Source: Vibrio sp. Of7-15
GTDB taxonomy: Bacteria > Pseudomonadota > Gammaproteobacteria > Enterobacterales > Vibrionaceae
Direction of reading: 5' to 3'
Assembly: GCF_022347565.1 (NCBI RefSeq)
Contig: NZ_JAKRGH010000003.1
Location: 186,001 to 250,000 of the forward strand
Length of the DNA: 64,000 nt
Shown here: in pieces, positions 1 through 9,805 of the stretch
How positions within the stretch are numbered: the stretch's first letter is position 1
How the letters are laid out: each line of letters starts with the position of its first letter
Notes under the pieces: model-generated
The model's database searches: none
What the model was told of the DNA's origin: nothing
Seen by the model: only the letters and a program-made list of their open reading frames with translations
Position numbers and translations under genes: made by a program

Positions 1-1176
1 CGTGCCATTCAAGAAGCAATGCAAGCAAATCAAGAGAGCTTTAGTGCAATCCTAAATGCGCTTGCAGGTTGGCGTTTAACTGAGTATGAAAAACGCAGCC
101 ATACTCGTGAACTGCACTTTTTAGAGCCAAGTTTACACGGTAGCCGTATTGAAAAAGCAACACTAGATAGCATGATTTCTGTTGCAAAAAAGAACGCGCA
201 TGTAGGGCAGAAAGCAGGCCGTTTAATGGCGAAGTTGTATGGCACATCGACATTAATGCCATGGGATCAATTGGCAGCAATGCCTGCTTTAGGCGATGGT
301 GAAAGCAAAACTTATTCTTTTGATGAGGCGATCAGCATCATAAAAGAAGCGTTTACAGGTGTTGATCCTGAAATGGGAGAGTTTGTGGACATCATGGTTG
401 AAAACAACTGGATTGATGCCGCTCCTCAGCCGAATAAACGTCTAGGTGCGTACTGTACGAAGTTTGCGGTAACACGAACGCCACTGGTCTTTATGACATG
501 GGGCAACAGCATGTCCGATGTTTTAACATTAGCCCATGAACTTGGTCATGCTTTCCATAACTGGGTTATGAAAGACATGCCATTATGCCAAACACGCTAC
601 CCGATGACTTTGGCTGAAACCGCCTCTATTTTTGCAGAAAATGTTGTTCGTGATGCATTAATGGAAAAGGCAAATACAGATCAGCAGCGAATTGAGATGC
701 TATGGGAAGAAGTCTCTTCTGCTTTAGCATTATTGATTAATATTCCAGTACGGTTTGAATTTGAAAGACAATTCTATGAGCAACGTAAAAATGGTGAGTT
801 AAGTGCTGAACAGCTAAAAACCTTGATGTCTGAAACGTGGAAAGAGTGGTATGGTGATGCAATGGAACAGGCAGATGAAATGTTCTGGGCGAGTAAGCTT
901 CACTTTAGTATTGCAGGCGTAAGCTTCTATAACTACCCATATTTATTTGGCTATTTATTCAGTAAAGGTGTGTATGCTCAGCGCGAAATGAAAGGCGCAA
1001 GTTTCTATAGTGATTATGTTGCTTTACTGCGTGATACTGGGCGAATGCCTGCTGAAGAAGTGGTGATGGAACATTTACAAATGGATCTTACTCAAGAAGC
1101 CTTTTGGCAGCAGAGCCTAGATATGGTGAGCGAGCAAATAGATCGTTTTGAGGTGTTACTAGAGTCGGCTAAATAG
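1..1176 (+). CDS. M3-family oligoendopeptidase (PepF-like), 3' part
   Basis: Zinc metallopeptidase of the M3/oligoendopeptidase F family, which cleaves oligopeptides in the cytoplasm. The reading frame is open from base 1, so the N-terminal part lies outside the window; the first visible ATG (base 19) is internal. The zinc motif HELGH is at bases 538-552 (LTLAHELGHAFHN), and the downstream glutamate of the M3 active site is plausibly in the TLAETASIFAE stretch. The remaining C-terminal helical domain reads through intact to a TAG stop. A strong hairpin terminator follows 24 bp later and separates it from the convergent yajQ. Family assignment is firm; the exact substrate is not known. Confidence 0.9.
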   Translation, partial: RAIQEAMQANQESFSAILNALAGWRLTEYEKRSHTRELHFLEPSLHGSRIEKATLDSMISVAKKNAHVGQKAGRLMAKLYGTSTLMPWDQLAAMPALGDGESKTYSFDEAISIIKEAFTGVDPEMGEFVDIMVENNWIDAAPQPNKRLGAYCTKFAVTRTPLVFMTWGNSMSDVLTLAHELGHAFHNWVMKDMPLCQTRYPMTLAETASIFAENVVRDALMEKANTDQQRIEMLWEEVSSALALLINIPVRFEFERQFYEQRKNGELSAEQLKTLMSETWKEWYGDAMEQADEMFWASKLHFSIAGVSFYNYPYLFGYLFSKGVYAQREMKGASFYSDYVALLRDTGRMPAEEVVMEHLQMDLTQEAFWQQSLDMVSEQIDRFEVLLESAK

Positions 1177-1199
1177 TCGAACTAGATATCGGAATAAAG

Positions 1200-1232
1200 A
1201 AGCCAATGTGGTTTACACATTGGCTTTTTATT
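1200..1232 (+). terminator. Rho-independent terminator after the M3 peptidase gene
   Basis: Perfect 10-bp stem AGCCAATGTG / CACATTGGCT with a GTTTA loop, followed by TTTTTATT. It sits between convergent genes, and the A-rich 5' flank could let it also serve yajQ on the other strand. Confidence 0.85.
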
Positions 1233-1243
1233 AGAAGAGTCTA

Positions 1244-1726
1244 TTAGTCACGGAAATTCGTGAACTGGAATGGTTGGCCGAAATCACCTTCACGTACTAA
1301 GGCCATAACCGCTTGCAGATCATCACGTTTTTTACCTGTGATACGAAGTTGATCACCTTGAATCGCAGCTTGAACCTTGATTTTAGATGCTTTGATTTCT
1401 TTAACTAACTTTTTCGCGATTAAAGAGTCAATACCTTGCTTGAATTCGATGTCTTGGTAGTAATTTTTACCAGAGTGAACAACGTCTTTCTCTTCCATTG
1501 CCCCTGCGTCAACACCACGTTTAGCAAGGTTACCACGTAGGATATCAACCATTTGTTTTAGCTGAAAATCATCTTCGGCGCCAAGTTTTACAACTTCACC
1601 TTTAAGTTCAAAACTTGCATCAACACCACGAAAGTCGAAACGAGTAGATAACTCACGAGTGGCGTTGTCTACGGAGTTTTTTAGTTCTACGTTATCAACT
1701 TCAGACACAATATCGAATGATGGCAT
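1244..1726 (-). CDS. yajQ: YajQ family nucleotide-binding protein
   Basis: Small cytoplasmic protein of the YajQ/UPF0234 family (160 aa, the usual length). It starts [11 protein letters not shown], the conserved family N-terminus, and contains the two alternating alpha-beta repeats typical of the family. YajQ proteins bind nucleotides, and some members bind cyclic di-GMP and act with transcription factors; whether this one does cannot be read from the sequence. It lies 39 bp downstream of the DAHP synthase gene on the same strand, so the two may be cotranscribed. A c-di-GMP turnover protein is encoded nearby (2984-5983). Confidence 0.9.
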   Translation of the reverse strand: MPSFDIVSEVDNVELKNSVDNATRELSTRFDFRGVDASFELKGEVVKLGAEDDFQLKQMVDILRGNLAKRGVDAGAMEEKDVVHSGKNYYQDIEFKQGIDSLIAKKLVKEIKASKIKVQAAIQGDQLRITGKKRDDLQAVMALVREGDFGQPFQFTNFRD

Positions 1727-1765
1727 GGTTTATTTCCTAAATAGATTTACAGTGAATATCACAGA

Positions 1766-2815
1766 TTATAATCGAGTTTTTACGGCCGTAGATAACATAT
1801 CTAACATGGTGATGGTGTCTTCCCAGTGAATACAAGGATCCGTCACCGATTGACCATATGTTAGGTTATCTAGGTTAGTTAATGGTTGATTACCCTCAAG
1901 AATAAAGCTTTCAGCCATAATACCAGCCACAAACTGGCTACCATTTGTAATTTGCTCACAGATGTCTTTAGCAACATCTAGCTGACGATGGTGCTGTTTT
2001 TGGCAGTTGGCGTGACTAAAGTCCACTACTAAGCGTTGAGGTAAATCAAATTCAGCAAGATTTTGGCAAGCTTGCTCTACAAACTCATTGCCGTAGTTTG
2101 GTGTTTTTCCACCACGAAGAATGACATGACCGAATGGGTTACCAGCAGTGCGGTAGACTGTCATACGACCTTGTTTGTCTGGCGAATAAAAGTAATGTGA
2201 GGCTTTAGAAGCACGGATCGCATCAATCGCGATTTTGGTATTACCATCAGTGCCGTTTTTAAAACCAACAGGGCATGACAATGCAGATGCCATTTCACGG
2301 TGGATTTGCGATTCAGTGGTACGTGCACCAATAGCACCCCAAGTGATCAAATCAGAAATGTACTGACCTGTGATCATATCAAGGAACTCGGTCGCAGTTG
2401 CTAACCCAAGTTTATTGATGTCTAGAAGTAGTTTACGTGCTTTGTGTAGACCTGTTTCTAGGGCATAGCTGCCATCTAAGTTTGGATCAGTGATTAACCC
2501 TTTCCAACCAACAACGGTACGAGGCTTTTCAAAGTAGGTACGCATGACAATGAAAAGTTCATTCTTATACTGTTCTTGGATAGAGGCGAGACGTTGTGCG
2601 TAATCAAGTGCCGCCTCAGTGTCATGGACTGAGCAGGGGCCGACAATGACCAATAAACGATTGTCTTGTCCAGTTAAAATGGCTTCAACCTGGCGGCGAG
2701 AATGAGCAATATGCTCGGCAACATCGTCGGTGAGCGGGTGGGTATTTTCAAGTTCAGCGGGTGTTGGCATTGGGCCTAATGGCTGAGTTCTTAATTCATC
2801 TGTTTTTAATGGCAT
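1766..2815 (-). CDS. aroH: 3-deoxy-7-phosphoheptulonate synthase, AroH (Trp-sensitive) type
   Basis: First enzyme of the shikimate pathway: condenses phosphoenolpyruvate and erythrose 4-phosphate to DAHP. Class I AroA family. Visible signatures are LLVIVGPCSVHD, MRTYFEKPRTVVGWKGL and WGAIGARTTESQIHRE. Overall, and in blocks such as ATEFLDMITGQ and ESQIHREMASALSCPVGF, the sequence follows Escherichia coli AroH (tryptophan-sensitive) more closely than AroF, as recalled from memory, so the isozyme label is an inference. The ATG at 2815 (MPLKTDELRT) is chosen over a GTG 24 bp upstream because an AGGC ribosome-binding sequence precedes it and the family starts there. No convincing TrpR operator was seen upstream. 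Confidence 0.9.
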   Translation of the reverse strand: MPLKTDELRTQPLGPMPTPAELENTHPLTDDVAEHIAHSRRQVEAILTGQDNRLLVIVGPCSVHDTEAALDYAQRLASIQEQYKNELFIVMRTYFEKPRTVVGWKGLITDPNLDGSYALETGLHKARKLLLDINKLGLATATEFLDMITGQYISDLITWGAIGARTTESQIHREMASALSCPVGFKNGTDGNTKIAIDAIRASKASHYFYSPDKQGRMTVYRTAGNPFGHVILRGGKTPNYGNEFVEQACQNLAEFDLPQRLVVDFSHANCQKQHHRQLDVAKDICEQITNGSQFVAGIMAESFILEGNQPLTNLDNLTYGQSVTDPCIHWEDTITMLDMLSTAVKTRL

Positions 2816-2983
2816 AAAAGCGCCTATAATTTCTATCACTTTGATCTGCCTACGATAACGGAAATTGAGATAGGAATAAACTAAACCAATGAACTATGTC
2901 TAGGTTATTTAAGTAAATATTGGCTTTTGAAACGAAAATGTCTCTAGAAAGAGTATTTTTAAATTAACTTAAAAATACTCTTA

Positions 2984-5983
2984 TTACGTATTTTCTTTCG
3001 TGTTGCTATTCAAATAATACTCTTTATCATGCGGAAAACCATTGACTAATAAGTGAGTGTATTCTGCGGCGGGCATGGGTTTATTGAATAAATAGCCTTG
3101 TAGATAGTCGCATTCCATTTCTAAGAGCTGACTGGCCTGTTGTGCGTTTTCTACGCCTTCAGCAACCACTTGTAAATTCAGCACTTTGGCCATGGTAATT
3201 ATGGCAGAAACAATTTTTGCGTCTTTGGGGTGTTTGTCCATTTCGAAAATAAAGGTTCTATCAATCTTTAGTGTATTGAGCGGGAAGCGCTTTAAATACG
3301 CTAAAGAAGAGTAGCCAGTACCAAAGTCATCCATGGCGATGCTGATCCCCATTTTTCTTAGCTCTTTTAACGTTTCGGTATTGTGAGCTAAGTTATCCAT
3401 CAATGCGCTTTCTGTGATTTCAAACTCAATATTACGGGGCCTGATGGCGTAATCAGAAAGGGCTTTTTGAATATGTTCGAGTAAGTCACGATCCCTAAAT
3501 TGAATAACAGAAAGGTTTACGGCGACTTGCACGTCTTTAAAGCCTATTTTCTGCCATATTTTTATTTGCTTACAAGTATTACGAATAACCCATAAACCCA
3601 GAGGAATAATCAGGCCATTTTTTTCCATGGCTTCAATAAAATAGTGTGGGCCAAGTACGCCTTGGTCTGGGTGATTCCAGCGTACGAGAGCTTCCATTTT
3701 TGTGGGAATATTTGATGTAGGTGAATATTTTGCTTGGTAGTAAAGTTCAAACTCGTTGTTATCAACAGCAAGGCGGAGCTCTTTTTCAAGTTGCAAATTA
3801 TATTCGGCTTGTGAGTTCATTTCTTCATGATAAAACGCAAAACAGTTTCTCCCGTGTTCTTTGGCTCGATACATGGCTACATCAGCGTTCTTGCTCAACT
3901 CTTTTATGTTACTGCCATCATCAGGGTAGTAGGCTAGGCCAATGCTGGTGGTGCAAATTACTTCTTGATTTTGAATTTGAAGGGGTAGTTTTAAGGCAGA
4001 TAAAATTTTTCGTGCGACATTGGATAATGTATCTGGTGTGCTTAGGTTGTTTATGATGATAGTAAATTCATCGCCTCCCATTCGGGCAACCGTATCTGAT
4101 TTTCTAACGCAGTGAGTTAAGCGTTTTGCTACTTCGATAAGAAGTTCGTCGCCTGCACTGTGGCCTAAAGTGTCATTGATGGCTTTGAAATTGTCGAGGT
4201 CTAAGAATAATACACCGAGTTTTAAATTATCCCTTTGGGCCTCTAAAATACTGTGCTCAAGCCGATCTTGAAACAACATTCGATTTGGTAGCCCTGTTAG
4301 AGAGTCATGGAAAGCCAGTTGGATTAAGCGTTGCTCATTGGCTTTTTTATCTGTGATATCGGAGAAAATACCAATATAGTGAGTCAGCTTTTGTTCTACA
4401 TCCTGTAAGACAGAGAGGTTCATCATAATCGGGTACTGGGTTTTATCTGAGCGAATGCCTTCCAACTCGCCCTCCCAGTAGCCTTCTTTTTCAATCCTCT
4501 TGGTAATCGGATCAAATAGTTCATTAAACTGGCCTGTATAAAAGAATTGACTGGCTTTATGACCCACAGATTGCTCTCTGGAAAGGCCTGTTATTTTTTC
4601 AAAGGCTTGGTTTACATCGACAAGGTAATAATTTTTATCTGTCACCATAATGGCTTCAGATGCGAACTCAAAAACTCGGGAAATAAGGCGCATTCGGGTT
4701 TCAGCTTCTTTCTGTGCTGTAATGTCTCGAAAAACGACCACGGTACTTTTGAACCTGTTTTCCGAATAGACGGGTGAACAGCTTAAATCGATTAAACAAA
4801 TTTGACCGCTGGCGTTAATTAGTTCTGCTTCTAGGCCGGAGAAATGCTGGGTAATATCGAGAGTTCCATCTGGGGAAAACAGTTTAAGCGTATGAGGACG
4901 AGTACTCGGGCAAGGCTGTAAAGAGAGTACCAAACTGTAGTGTTGGCCAAGCATATAATTTTCATCAAACCCTGTGATTATTGTGCCCAAGTTATTCACA
5001 AAGGTAATGCGACCAGAGTCATCAATGCCAAAAACCCCTTCCGTTACGTTGTTTAAAATGATTTTTTGAGATTGAGAGATAAGGGCTAATTTGTGCTCGG
5101 AAATGACTCGTAAATTTAATTCGCTTTTTAAATCATGTTGAGCCGATTGTATGGACTCACTCATTTGCCCCATGGTGTTGGCTAACACACCGATTTCATC
5201 ATGGCCTTTGGGGGGGAGTGGGTAGTTATAGTTACCAGTACTTAGAGCTTTTGCGTAATCTTGGAGTTTGCTTAGGGGGATATTTATTGAACGGGAAAGT
5301 AAGTGGCCTAAAATGAGTGAAGAGAGCAGCACCAATATGTAGCATATGCCCGTAATGTACCAACTTAGCTCTAGGCTATCGTGAAATTCATGGTACTCTT
5401 CGAACAGCTCCTCACGTGTTTCGATGTGTAGGTCATTAATTTTTTCTCTGAGCAGGGCAGCAGATAAGTTCCAATCTTTAATGTGCGCTACTAACACCTC
5501 GTCTTTCGGGGGTACAGAAGACAAAATATCATCGTAAATAAGAATACTCAGGTGTTCGAGGACCAGTAACTCTTCAGAAAACTCTTTGATTTCATCCAAC
5601 TCATCTTGTTCTCCTTGCAGGGCTTCTTCATGGCCTTCTGAAGCTTTAAAATCTAACTCAATGGCAGAAATCCATTCGGAGGTGGATTTTTGTAGGTTCG
5701 TTAACGAGAAATGACTTTTTTCGATGATACTTTCATTAACGTTAGTAGGGGCTGTTTGTAGTGCGAAGGAGTATTGATATAACAATTCTTGAAAATTGCT
5801 GATGACTTTTTCTAAGTTAATGGTGGCCTCAGCGGCTTTTTCAGTTTCCTTCATATTAATCAAGACTAATCGATCGACTTGCTTATGCGCATCGGTAATG
5901 AAGTACAGTTCAATTGCACCAATAATACCGACAAACACAGCAAGAAACGTAAAGCTACCAATTAATCGGGTTGTAATTTTCAA
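2984..5983 (-). CDS. Membrane GGDEF/EAL cyclic-di-GMP turnover protein with HAMP and PAS domains
   Basis: Sensor protein of cyclic-di-GMP metabolism, 999 aa. Order: N-terminal transmembrane helix, a periplasmic helical segment of about 170 residues, a second membrane helix near residue 210, HAMP (about 230-285), two PAS domains (about 300-420 and 430-550), GGDEF (about 560-720) and EAL (about 740-990). The GGDEF core is RMGGDEF (intact, near residue 636) and the phosphodiesterase core is MEALVRW (intact, near 764), with FEITESAL and DDFGTGYSSL also conserved, so both activities are possible. The start is a TTG at 5983 preceded by a good AGAGG site six bases away. It is transcribed alone, divergent from the gene at 6336. 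Confidence 0.9.
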   Translation of the reverse strand: MKITTRLIGSFTFLAVFVGIIGAIELYFITDAHKQVDRLVLINMKETEKAAEATINLEKVISNFQELLYQYSFALQTAPTNVNESIIEKSHFSLTNLQKSTSEWISAIELDFKASEGHEEALQGEQDELDEIKEFSEELLVLEHLSILIYDDILSSVPPKDEVLVAHIKDWNLSAALLREKINDLHIETREELFEEYHEFHDSLELSWYITGICYILVLLSSLILGHLLSRSINIPLSKLQDYAKALSTGNYNYPLPPKGHDEIGVLANTMGQMSESIQSAQHDLKSELNLRVISEHKLALISQSQKIILNNVTEGVFGIDDSGRITFVNNLGTIITGFDENYMLGQHYSLVLSLQPCPSTRPHTLKLFSPDGTLDITQHFSGLEAELINASGQICLIDLSCSPVYSENRFKSTVVVFRDITAQKEAETRMRLISRVFEFASEAIMVTDKNYYLVDVNQAFEKITGLSREQSVGHKASQFFYTGQFNELFDPITKRIEKEGYWEGELEGIRSDKTQYPIMMNLSVLQDVEQKLTHYIGIFSDITDKKANEQRLIQLAFHDSLTGLPNRMLFQDRLEHSILEAQRDNLKLGVLFLDLDNFKAINDTLGHSAGDELLIEVAKRLTHCVRKSDTVARMGGDEFTIIINNLSTPDTLSNVARKILSALKLPLQIQNQEVICTTSIGLAYYPDDGSNIKELSKNADVAMYRAKEHGRNCFAFYHEEMNSQAEYNLQLEKELRLAVDNNEFELYYQAKYSPTSNIPTKMEALVRWNHPDQGVLGPHYFIEAMEKNGLIIPLGLWVIRNTCKQIKIWQKIGFKDVQVAVNLSVIQFRDRDLLEHIQKALSDYAIRPRNIEFEITESALMDNLAHNTETLKELRKMGISIAMDDFGTGYSSLAYLKRFPLNTLKIDRTFIFEMDKHPKDAKIVSAIITMAKVLNLQVVAEGVENAQQASQLLEMECDYLQGYLFNKPMPAAEYTHLLVNGFPHDKEYYLNSNTKENT

Positions 5984-6335
5984 TAGAGACCTCTTTAGAT
6001 TGGTTCTATATGCTGGTTGGTATTATATTGAACATGATGTCTATCGATGTGCACGTATGTTAGCTTGATGAATTCGAACAATTTATTAAGTCTAGCAACC
6101 TTTTTTGTATCGTGGTGTTTTCAATAAGATGATGTGCTTAAAAAATGAAGGAACTTGAGTTGTTATGCTTGTCTTGTTGGTTTTTACTCGGTATGTTCGT
6201 TCAATATCAGAATAATAGTGATTTGTTGGGATGCATTTAAAGTTAGCTATGCACTCAATAAAATTGCACTGACTCTATAATTTAACTGTGGTGTTAATTT
6301 AGCGCCTTAGTGATTTTCGTCGTACTGGAGTAATA
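5984..6335. other. Intergenic region between divergent genes
   Basis: A 352-bp AT-rich divergent promoter region. A TATAAT hexamer lies at 6276-6281 in the rightward direction but has no convincing -35 partner. No coding sequence, repeat or structured RNA was recognised. Confidence 0.4.
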
Positions 6336-7214
6336 ATGACGCAAACTATCCATACTGGTTTCTGCCAATCCGCAAGCTTGCCAGCTTTTTCCGATCCTAT
6401 CGCTGATGCAACGAGTCTGTATGTTTCTTTATCTGGCCTTATTCAAGATCAGATCTTTTTTCACCCTAAAGCTGCTTTAGAATCAGAATCACTCTCGGAG
6501 TTAGATCGTCAAACGCTTCAGGCAATGGCTGCGATGGGTAACCCTGTTGAGTATTTTGTTGATGCATTAGTTAATGTCATTAAGACAGCAGTAGAGCCTC
6601 AGTATTCAACGGTGAAAGTGTGTTTGTCAGACAGTGATAGTCATGTCTTTGGTGCTTTGCTTGGCGGTACATTAGAGCAAGCCGAAGTAAACCCAGCGAT
6701 GGGAGTGCGTGGTGTTTCTCGTTTTGCTTCAGATTCTTATTCCTCAAGCTTCTCTTTGGAGTGCGAGGTAATAAAGCGTTTACGAGCAGATGGTATTACT
6801 GTTGAAGTTGTGGTGCCATTTGTACGTTCGTTAAGTGATGCTGCAAAAATTATCGATCGCTTAGCAGAACAAGGTTTGCCTCGTGGTTTACATGGCTTAA
6901 AAGTGCTTTATGTTTGTGATGTACCAGCATCGGCATTAATGTCAGAAAAGCTGCTTCAATACTTTGATGGTTTGGTGGTGAACGTAGACCATTTAACCCA
7001 GTTTAGTTTAGGGCTCGATAAAGCAAATGAAGGCCTGATTAATTTATTTGATCCGGAGAACGAAGCGATTTTACACATTATCGCGACGGCGGCTAAATCA
7101 GCTTTGGCTGCAAACAAGCCAGTGCTGGTGGCGTCGGATGATTTAGTGAGTTACCCAAAACTGCAAGACTGGCTGATTGAAATTGGTGTAAAAGATGTCG
7201 TAGTGACGGCGTAA
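6336..7214 (+). CDS. Orphan PEP-synthase C-terminal (TIM-barrel) domain protein, probably non-catalytic
   Basis: 292 aa, matching only the C-terminal PEP/pyruvate-binding barrel of phosphoenolpyruvate synthase (PpsA). Shared blocks include NPAMGVRGVSRFASDSY and AEQGLPRGLHGLKV. The ATP-grasp and phosphohistidine swivel domains are absent. In the barrel the catalytic cysteine motif (GICGQGPSD in PpsA) is replaced by VLVASDDLVS, and the substrate/metal loop GSNDMTQ reads NVDHLTQ, so PEP synthase activity is unlikely. The frame is intact and has a GGAG ribosome-binding site before ATG 6336, and a strong bidirectional terminator follows, so it looks maintained rather than decaying. A regulatory or binding role is inference only. 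Confidence 0.8.
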   Translation: MTQTIHTGFCQSASLPAFSDPIADATSLYVSLSGLIQDQIFFHPKAALESESLSELDRQTLQAMAAMGNPVEYFVDALVNVIKTAVEPQYSTVKVCLSDSDSHVFGALLGGTLEQAEVNPAMGVRGVSRFASDSYSSSFSLECEVIKRLRADGITVEVVVPFVRSLSDAAKIIDRLAEQGLPRGLHGLKVLYVCDVPASALMSEKLLQYFDGLVVNVDHLTQFSLGLDKANEGLINLFDPENEAILHIIATAAKSALAANKPVLVASDDLVSYPKLQDWLIEIGVKDVVVTA

Positions 7215-7235
7215 CTTAATTGTTGATATTGCAGT

Positions 7236-7270
7236 ATAAAATGGCGAGGGGATAACTCGCCATTTTTTAT
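7236..7270 (+). terminator. Bidirectional terminator between convergent genes
   Basis: Stem AAAATGGCGAG / CTCGCCATTTT (7238-7248 with 7256-7266), 7-nt loop, followed by TTTT on the + strand and flanked by A residues that give a U tract on the other strand. It serves both the PEP-synthase-like gene and the gene ending at 7280. Confidence 0.85.
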
Positions 7271-7279
7271 GGGGTCGAT

Positions 7280-8683
7280 TTAGGAAGTGATCTCTTCTAT
7301 ATCAACAATTTTGGAACGGTTCATAATGACTTTCCAACGCTGAATTGATACGGAGTTATCTTCGTTAATTTCTTTCGTTATTAAGTTGATTAAGTGGCGT
7401 TTTTCAACAGCTTCTTTACTGACTTGCCCATCCTTTAAGCGATATATTTTTTGAGAGCCTTTTGCCATTAAGCGGGACATCGGCCTTAAATCAAACATTA
7501 AGGTTTCTCGGGTTTGCTCATATCCACTCATAAACTTGGTGGTTGCCATTCGTGTTTGGCTTTTGTAATGCAGAACCACTTCTTCTTTTTGTGACACCCG
7601 GCCTTTTCGTACTTTTTGGACATCTTGGCTTAAGTCGTTATAGCCTTTGTACTCTAGCCATTCGAGCTGGCGGCCAATTAATCGGTTGGTGGTCGGATCG
7701 GAAAATTGTTTACGCCACTTTGGTTTTCCTTTACGTAGCCAGCTCCACATGGCATCACGTAAATCATCTTTAAAGATTTCGCGCATGGCATAAAGGATCG
7801 ACATAGCAATAATGAACGAGGCGGTAATTTCACCTAAAAAGCCTCTGGCTTGAATTGCTGTTATGGTCACAAACACCATGACAATGCCCGTCGCACCGCC
7901 TTTTACCGCGCGTTTCATGTTTTTTCCCATGATGATGGTTTTTTCTTTCATGGTGACAGGGAATTCGATCAGGCGGCGTAACAGTCGCATTTTATTCGAC
8001 ATGCGTGTTGCGTCATTACGCGCTTTTTTGGAGTTATAACTTTTTTCTATTCGGTGCTGGGTTTCTCTTTCACATACTGTGATTAACCGCGCTTTTATTT
8101 CAGCATAATCTTGGTTTCTCGGTAGGTGAGCCACCAAAGAGAGAAAGCGCTGCTCTGTAAACCACGAAAGGTAGTTATCGATATTGGCATAATAACGCTT
8201 GAGCTGATCATCGTATGGGACGCTACGGCGGAGTCGTTTTAAAATGTCCAATGCAAGTTCGATGGCATCTTCAATTTCTGTGGTTGTAATGTCTTCACGA
8301 TCAGTTTCATTTAACTGCTCGACGGCTTTTTCTAGCGCAATGGCGTATTGGTAAGCGTATAAACTCAAACTTAGACGATACTGTTCAGAAGAGAGGCGGC
8401 CACGTTGTGCCAAGCGGCTGTGAACCAAAGGGAGTAGGGTTTTGTCACTATAATAAGTGCGTTTTCCCACAATGGAGCTGTAGTAGAACTCGGATTCAGA
8501 AATAATATCGGAGCTTATTCCTAACTCTCCGGGAATAAAAAGGTAGATATCAAGATCGCGATCTTTCGATTCTTGAATTACATGAGATATCTTAAGTGAC
8601 AAACCTTCTTTTTTTTCTACTGTTATCACGTAGTTGCTTTCCTGCCAGTGCCTAATAAAAGTGTAGGGTGATTTTAACTGCAT
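7280..8683 (-). CDS. Conserved hypothetical membrane protein
   Basis: 467 aa; no family recognised. The first 270 residues look soluble and rich in charged helices. Two adjacent membrane helices follow (about residues 275-300, VKGGATGIVMVFVTITAI and TASFIIAMSILYAM), then a basic segment (about 310-345, rich in Lys/Arg/Trp) and a mixed alpha-beta C-terminus. The arrangement suggests a protein anchored through a central hairpin with both ends on the cytoplasmic side, which is inference. The ATG at 8683 lacks an obvious ribosome-binding site. It is a single gene bounded by the terminator at 7236 and the divergent cvfB-like gene. Confidence 0.75.
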   Translation of the reverse strand: MQLKSPYTFIRHWQESNYVITVEKKEGLSLKISHVIQESKDRDLDIYLFIPGELGISSDIISESEFYYSSIVGKRTYYSDKTLLPLVHSRLAQRGRLSSEQYRLSLSLYAYQYAIALEKAVEQLNETDREDITTTEIEDAIELALDILKRLRRSVPYDDQLKRYYANIDNYLSWFTEQRFLSLVAHLPRNQDYAEIKARLITVCERETQHRIEKSYNSKKARNDATRMSNKMRLLRRLIEFPVTMKEKTIIMGKNMKRAVKGGATGIVMVFVTITAIQARGFLGEITASFIIAMSILYAMREIFKDDLRDAMWSWLRKGKPKWRKQFSDPTTNRLIGRQLEWLEYKGYNDLSQDVQKVRKGRVSQKEEVVLHYKSQTRMATTKFMSGYEQTRETLMFDLRPMSRLMAKGSQKIYRLKDGQVSKEAVEKRHLINLITKEINEDNSVSIQRWKVIMNRSKIVDIEEITS

Positions 8684-8877
8684 TTTTGTCGATTAATGCA
8701 AAAAAAAGTTTGTTTGCTTAATAAGTAGCCATTTTTATTTGTATCATTAGCAGCAAGGATGACAGAGATCACGTATAATGGGCTTTCATTGTTGTCTGAA
8801 CGATTCATAAGAGTGGATAAATCGGGTAATAATGATCTTCGTTAATACACCCACATTATATTTTGAGAAGTAGGACA

Positions 8878-9720
8878 ATGATTAAAATTGGTCAAATCAA
8901 CACATTAGAAGTCGTCAAGAAAGTAGATTTCGGGGTCTTCCTTGATGGTGATGATTACGGAAACATCCTTCTTCCTGCCCGTAACGTTCCAAAAAACACT
9001 GAAGTTGGTGATAAAGTTGAGGCTTTTCTATTTTTTGATTCAGAAAATGAAATCGTAGCAACGACAGAAACACCCCTAGCTCAAGTTGGTGAGTGGGCAG
9101 TGATGAAAGTGGTTGGCTTAAATAGCATTGGTGCGTTTGTTGATTGGGGCATTACGAAAAAAGACTTACTAATCCCATTCAGTGAGCAATTAGGTCGCTT
9201 TAAAGAAGGCCAATCAATCTTGGTTTATGTGTACACTGACAAAGCCTCAGGTCGAATTGTTGGTACTACTAAGTTCAACAAATGGTTAGACAATACACCA
9301 GCGACTTATAAAAAAGATGAACAAGTTGATTTACTGATTGCTGAGATCACCGACCTTGGCTTTAAAGCGATCATTAATGGTCAGCACTGGGGTCTATTAT
9401 TTAAAACGGAATCTTTCGGTAAGCTGTTTGTTGGTAAAAAGCTAAAAGGTTACATTAAGACTGTGCGTGAAGATGGTAAGATTGATTTGTCTTTACAGCG
9501 TCAAGGTAAGGCTAAAATGGATGATTTGAGTGATAAAATCATCACCGCTTTGGAAAAGAAAGACGGTTTTATCCCTGTTAGTGACAAATCTTCGCCAGAT
9601 GAAATTTTTGCAGTTTTTCGTACCAGTAAAGGGACCTTTAAGAAAACCATTGGTGGCTTGTATAAGCAGGGGTTAATTACCATTGAACGTGAAGGTATTC
9701 GCTTAGTCGACAAGTCGTAG
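8878..9720 (+). CDS. CvfB-like S1 RNA-binding protein
   Basis: 280-aa member of the CvfB/YitL family: several S1-like OB-fold modules followed by a C-terminal winged-helix domain. Visible S1 features are GQINTLEVVKKVDFGVFLD at the N-terminus, VVGLNSIGAFVDWGITKDL-like sequence in the second module and GYIKTVREDGKIDLSL in the third. The winged helix covers the last 60 residues (ALEKKDGFIPVSDKSSPDE onward). Members bind RNA and act in post-transcriptional control in some bacteria. The ATG at 8878 with the upstream AGGA is preferred over a TTG at 8863. It is followed at once by a terminator. Confidence 0.88.
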   Translation: MIKIGQINTLEVVKKVDFGVFLDGDDYGNILLPARNVPKNTEVGDKVEAFLFFDSENEIVATTETPLAQVGEWAVMKVVGLNSIGAFVDWGITKKDLLIPFSEQLGRFKEGQSILVYVYTDKASGRIVGTTKFNKWLDNTPATYKKDEQVDLLIAEITDLGFKAIINGQHWGLLFKTESFGKLFVGKKLKGYIKTVREDGKIDLSLQRQGKAKMDDLSDKIITALEKKDGFIPVSDKSSPDEIFAVFRTSKGTFKKTIGGLYKQGLITIEREGIRLVDKS

Positions 9721-9743
9721 TTGCTCTGCATATCCTGTTTGAT

Positions 9744-9771
9744 AAAGCTCAGTATTTACTGGGCTTTTTTG
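9744..9771 (+). terminator. Terminator after the cvfB-like gene
   Basis: Stem AGCTCAGT / ACTGGGCT (one G-T pair), 4-nt loop, then TTTTTTGTT. Confidence 0.8.
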
Positions 9772-9805
9772 TTATCAGAGGAAAGTGAAGAGATGACTCG
9801 TAGGC

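Noticed and set aside
2840-2983. TrpR operator upstream of aroH
   Set aside because: The TAGTTAAC-type palindrome is not present; only fragments such as CTAGGTT are seen.
7203-7215. GTGACGGCGTAAC as a third matS site
   Set aside because: One mismatch in a strongly conserved half; kept only as a weak candidate.
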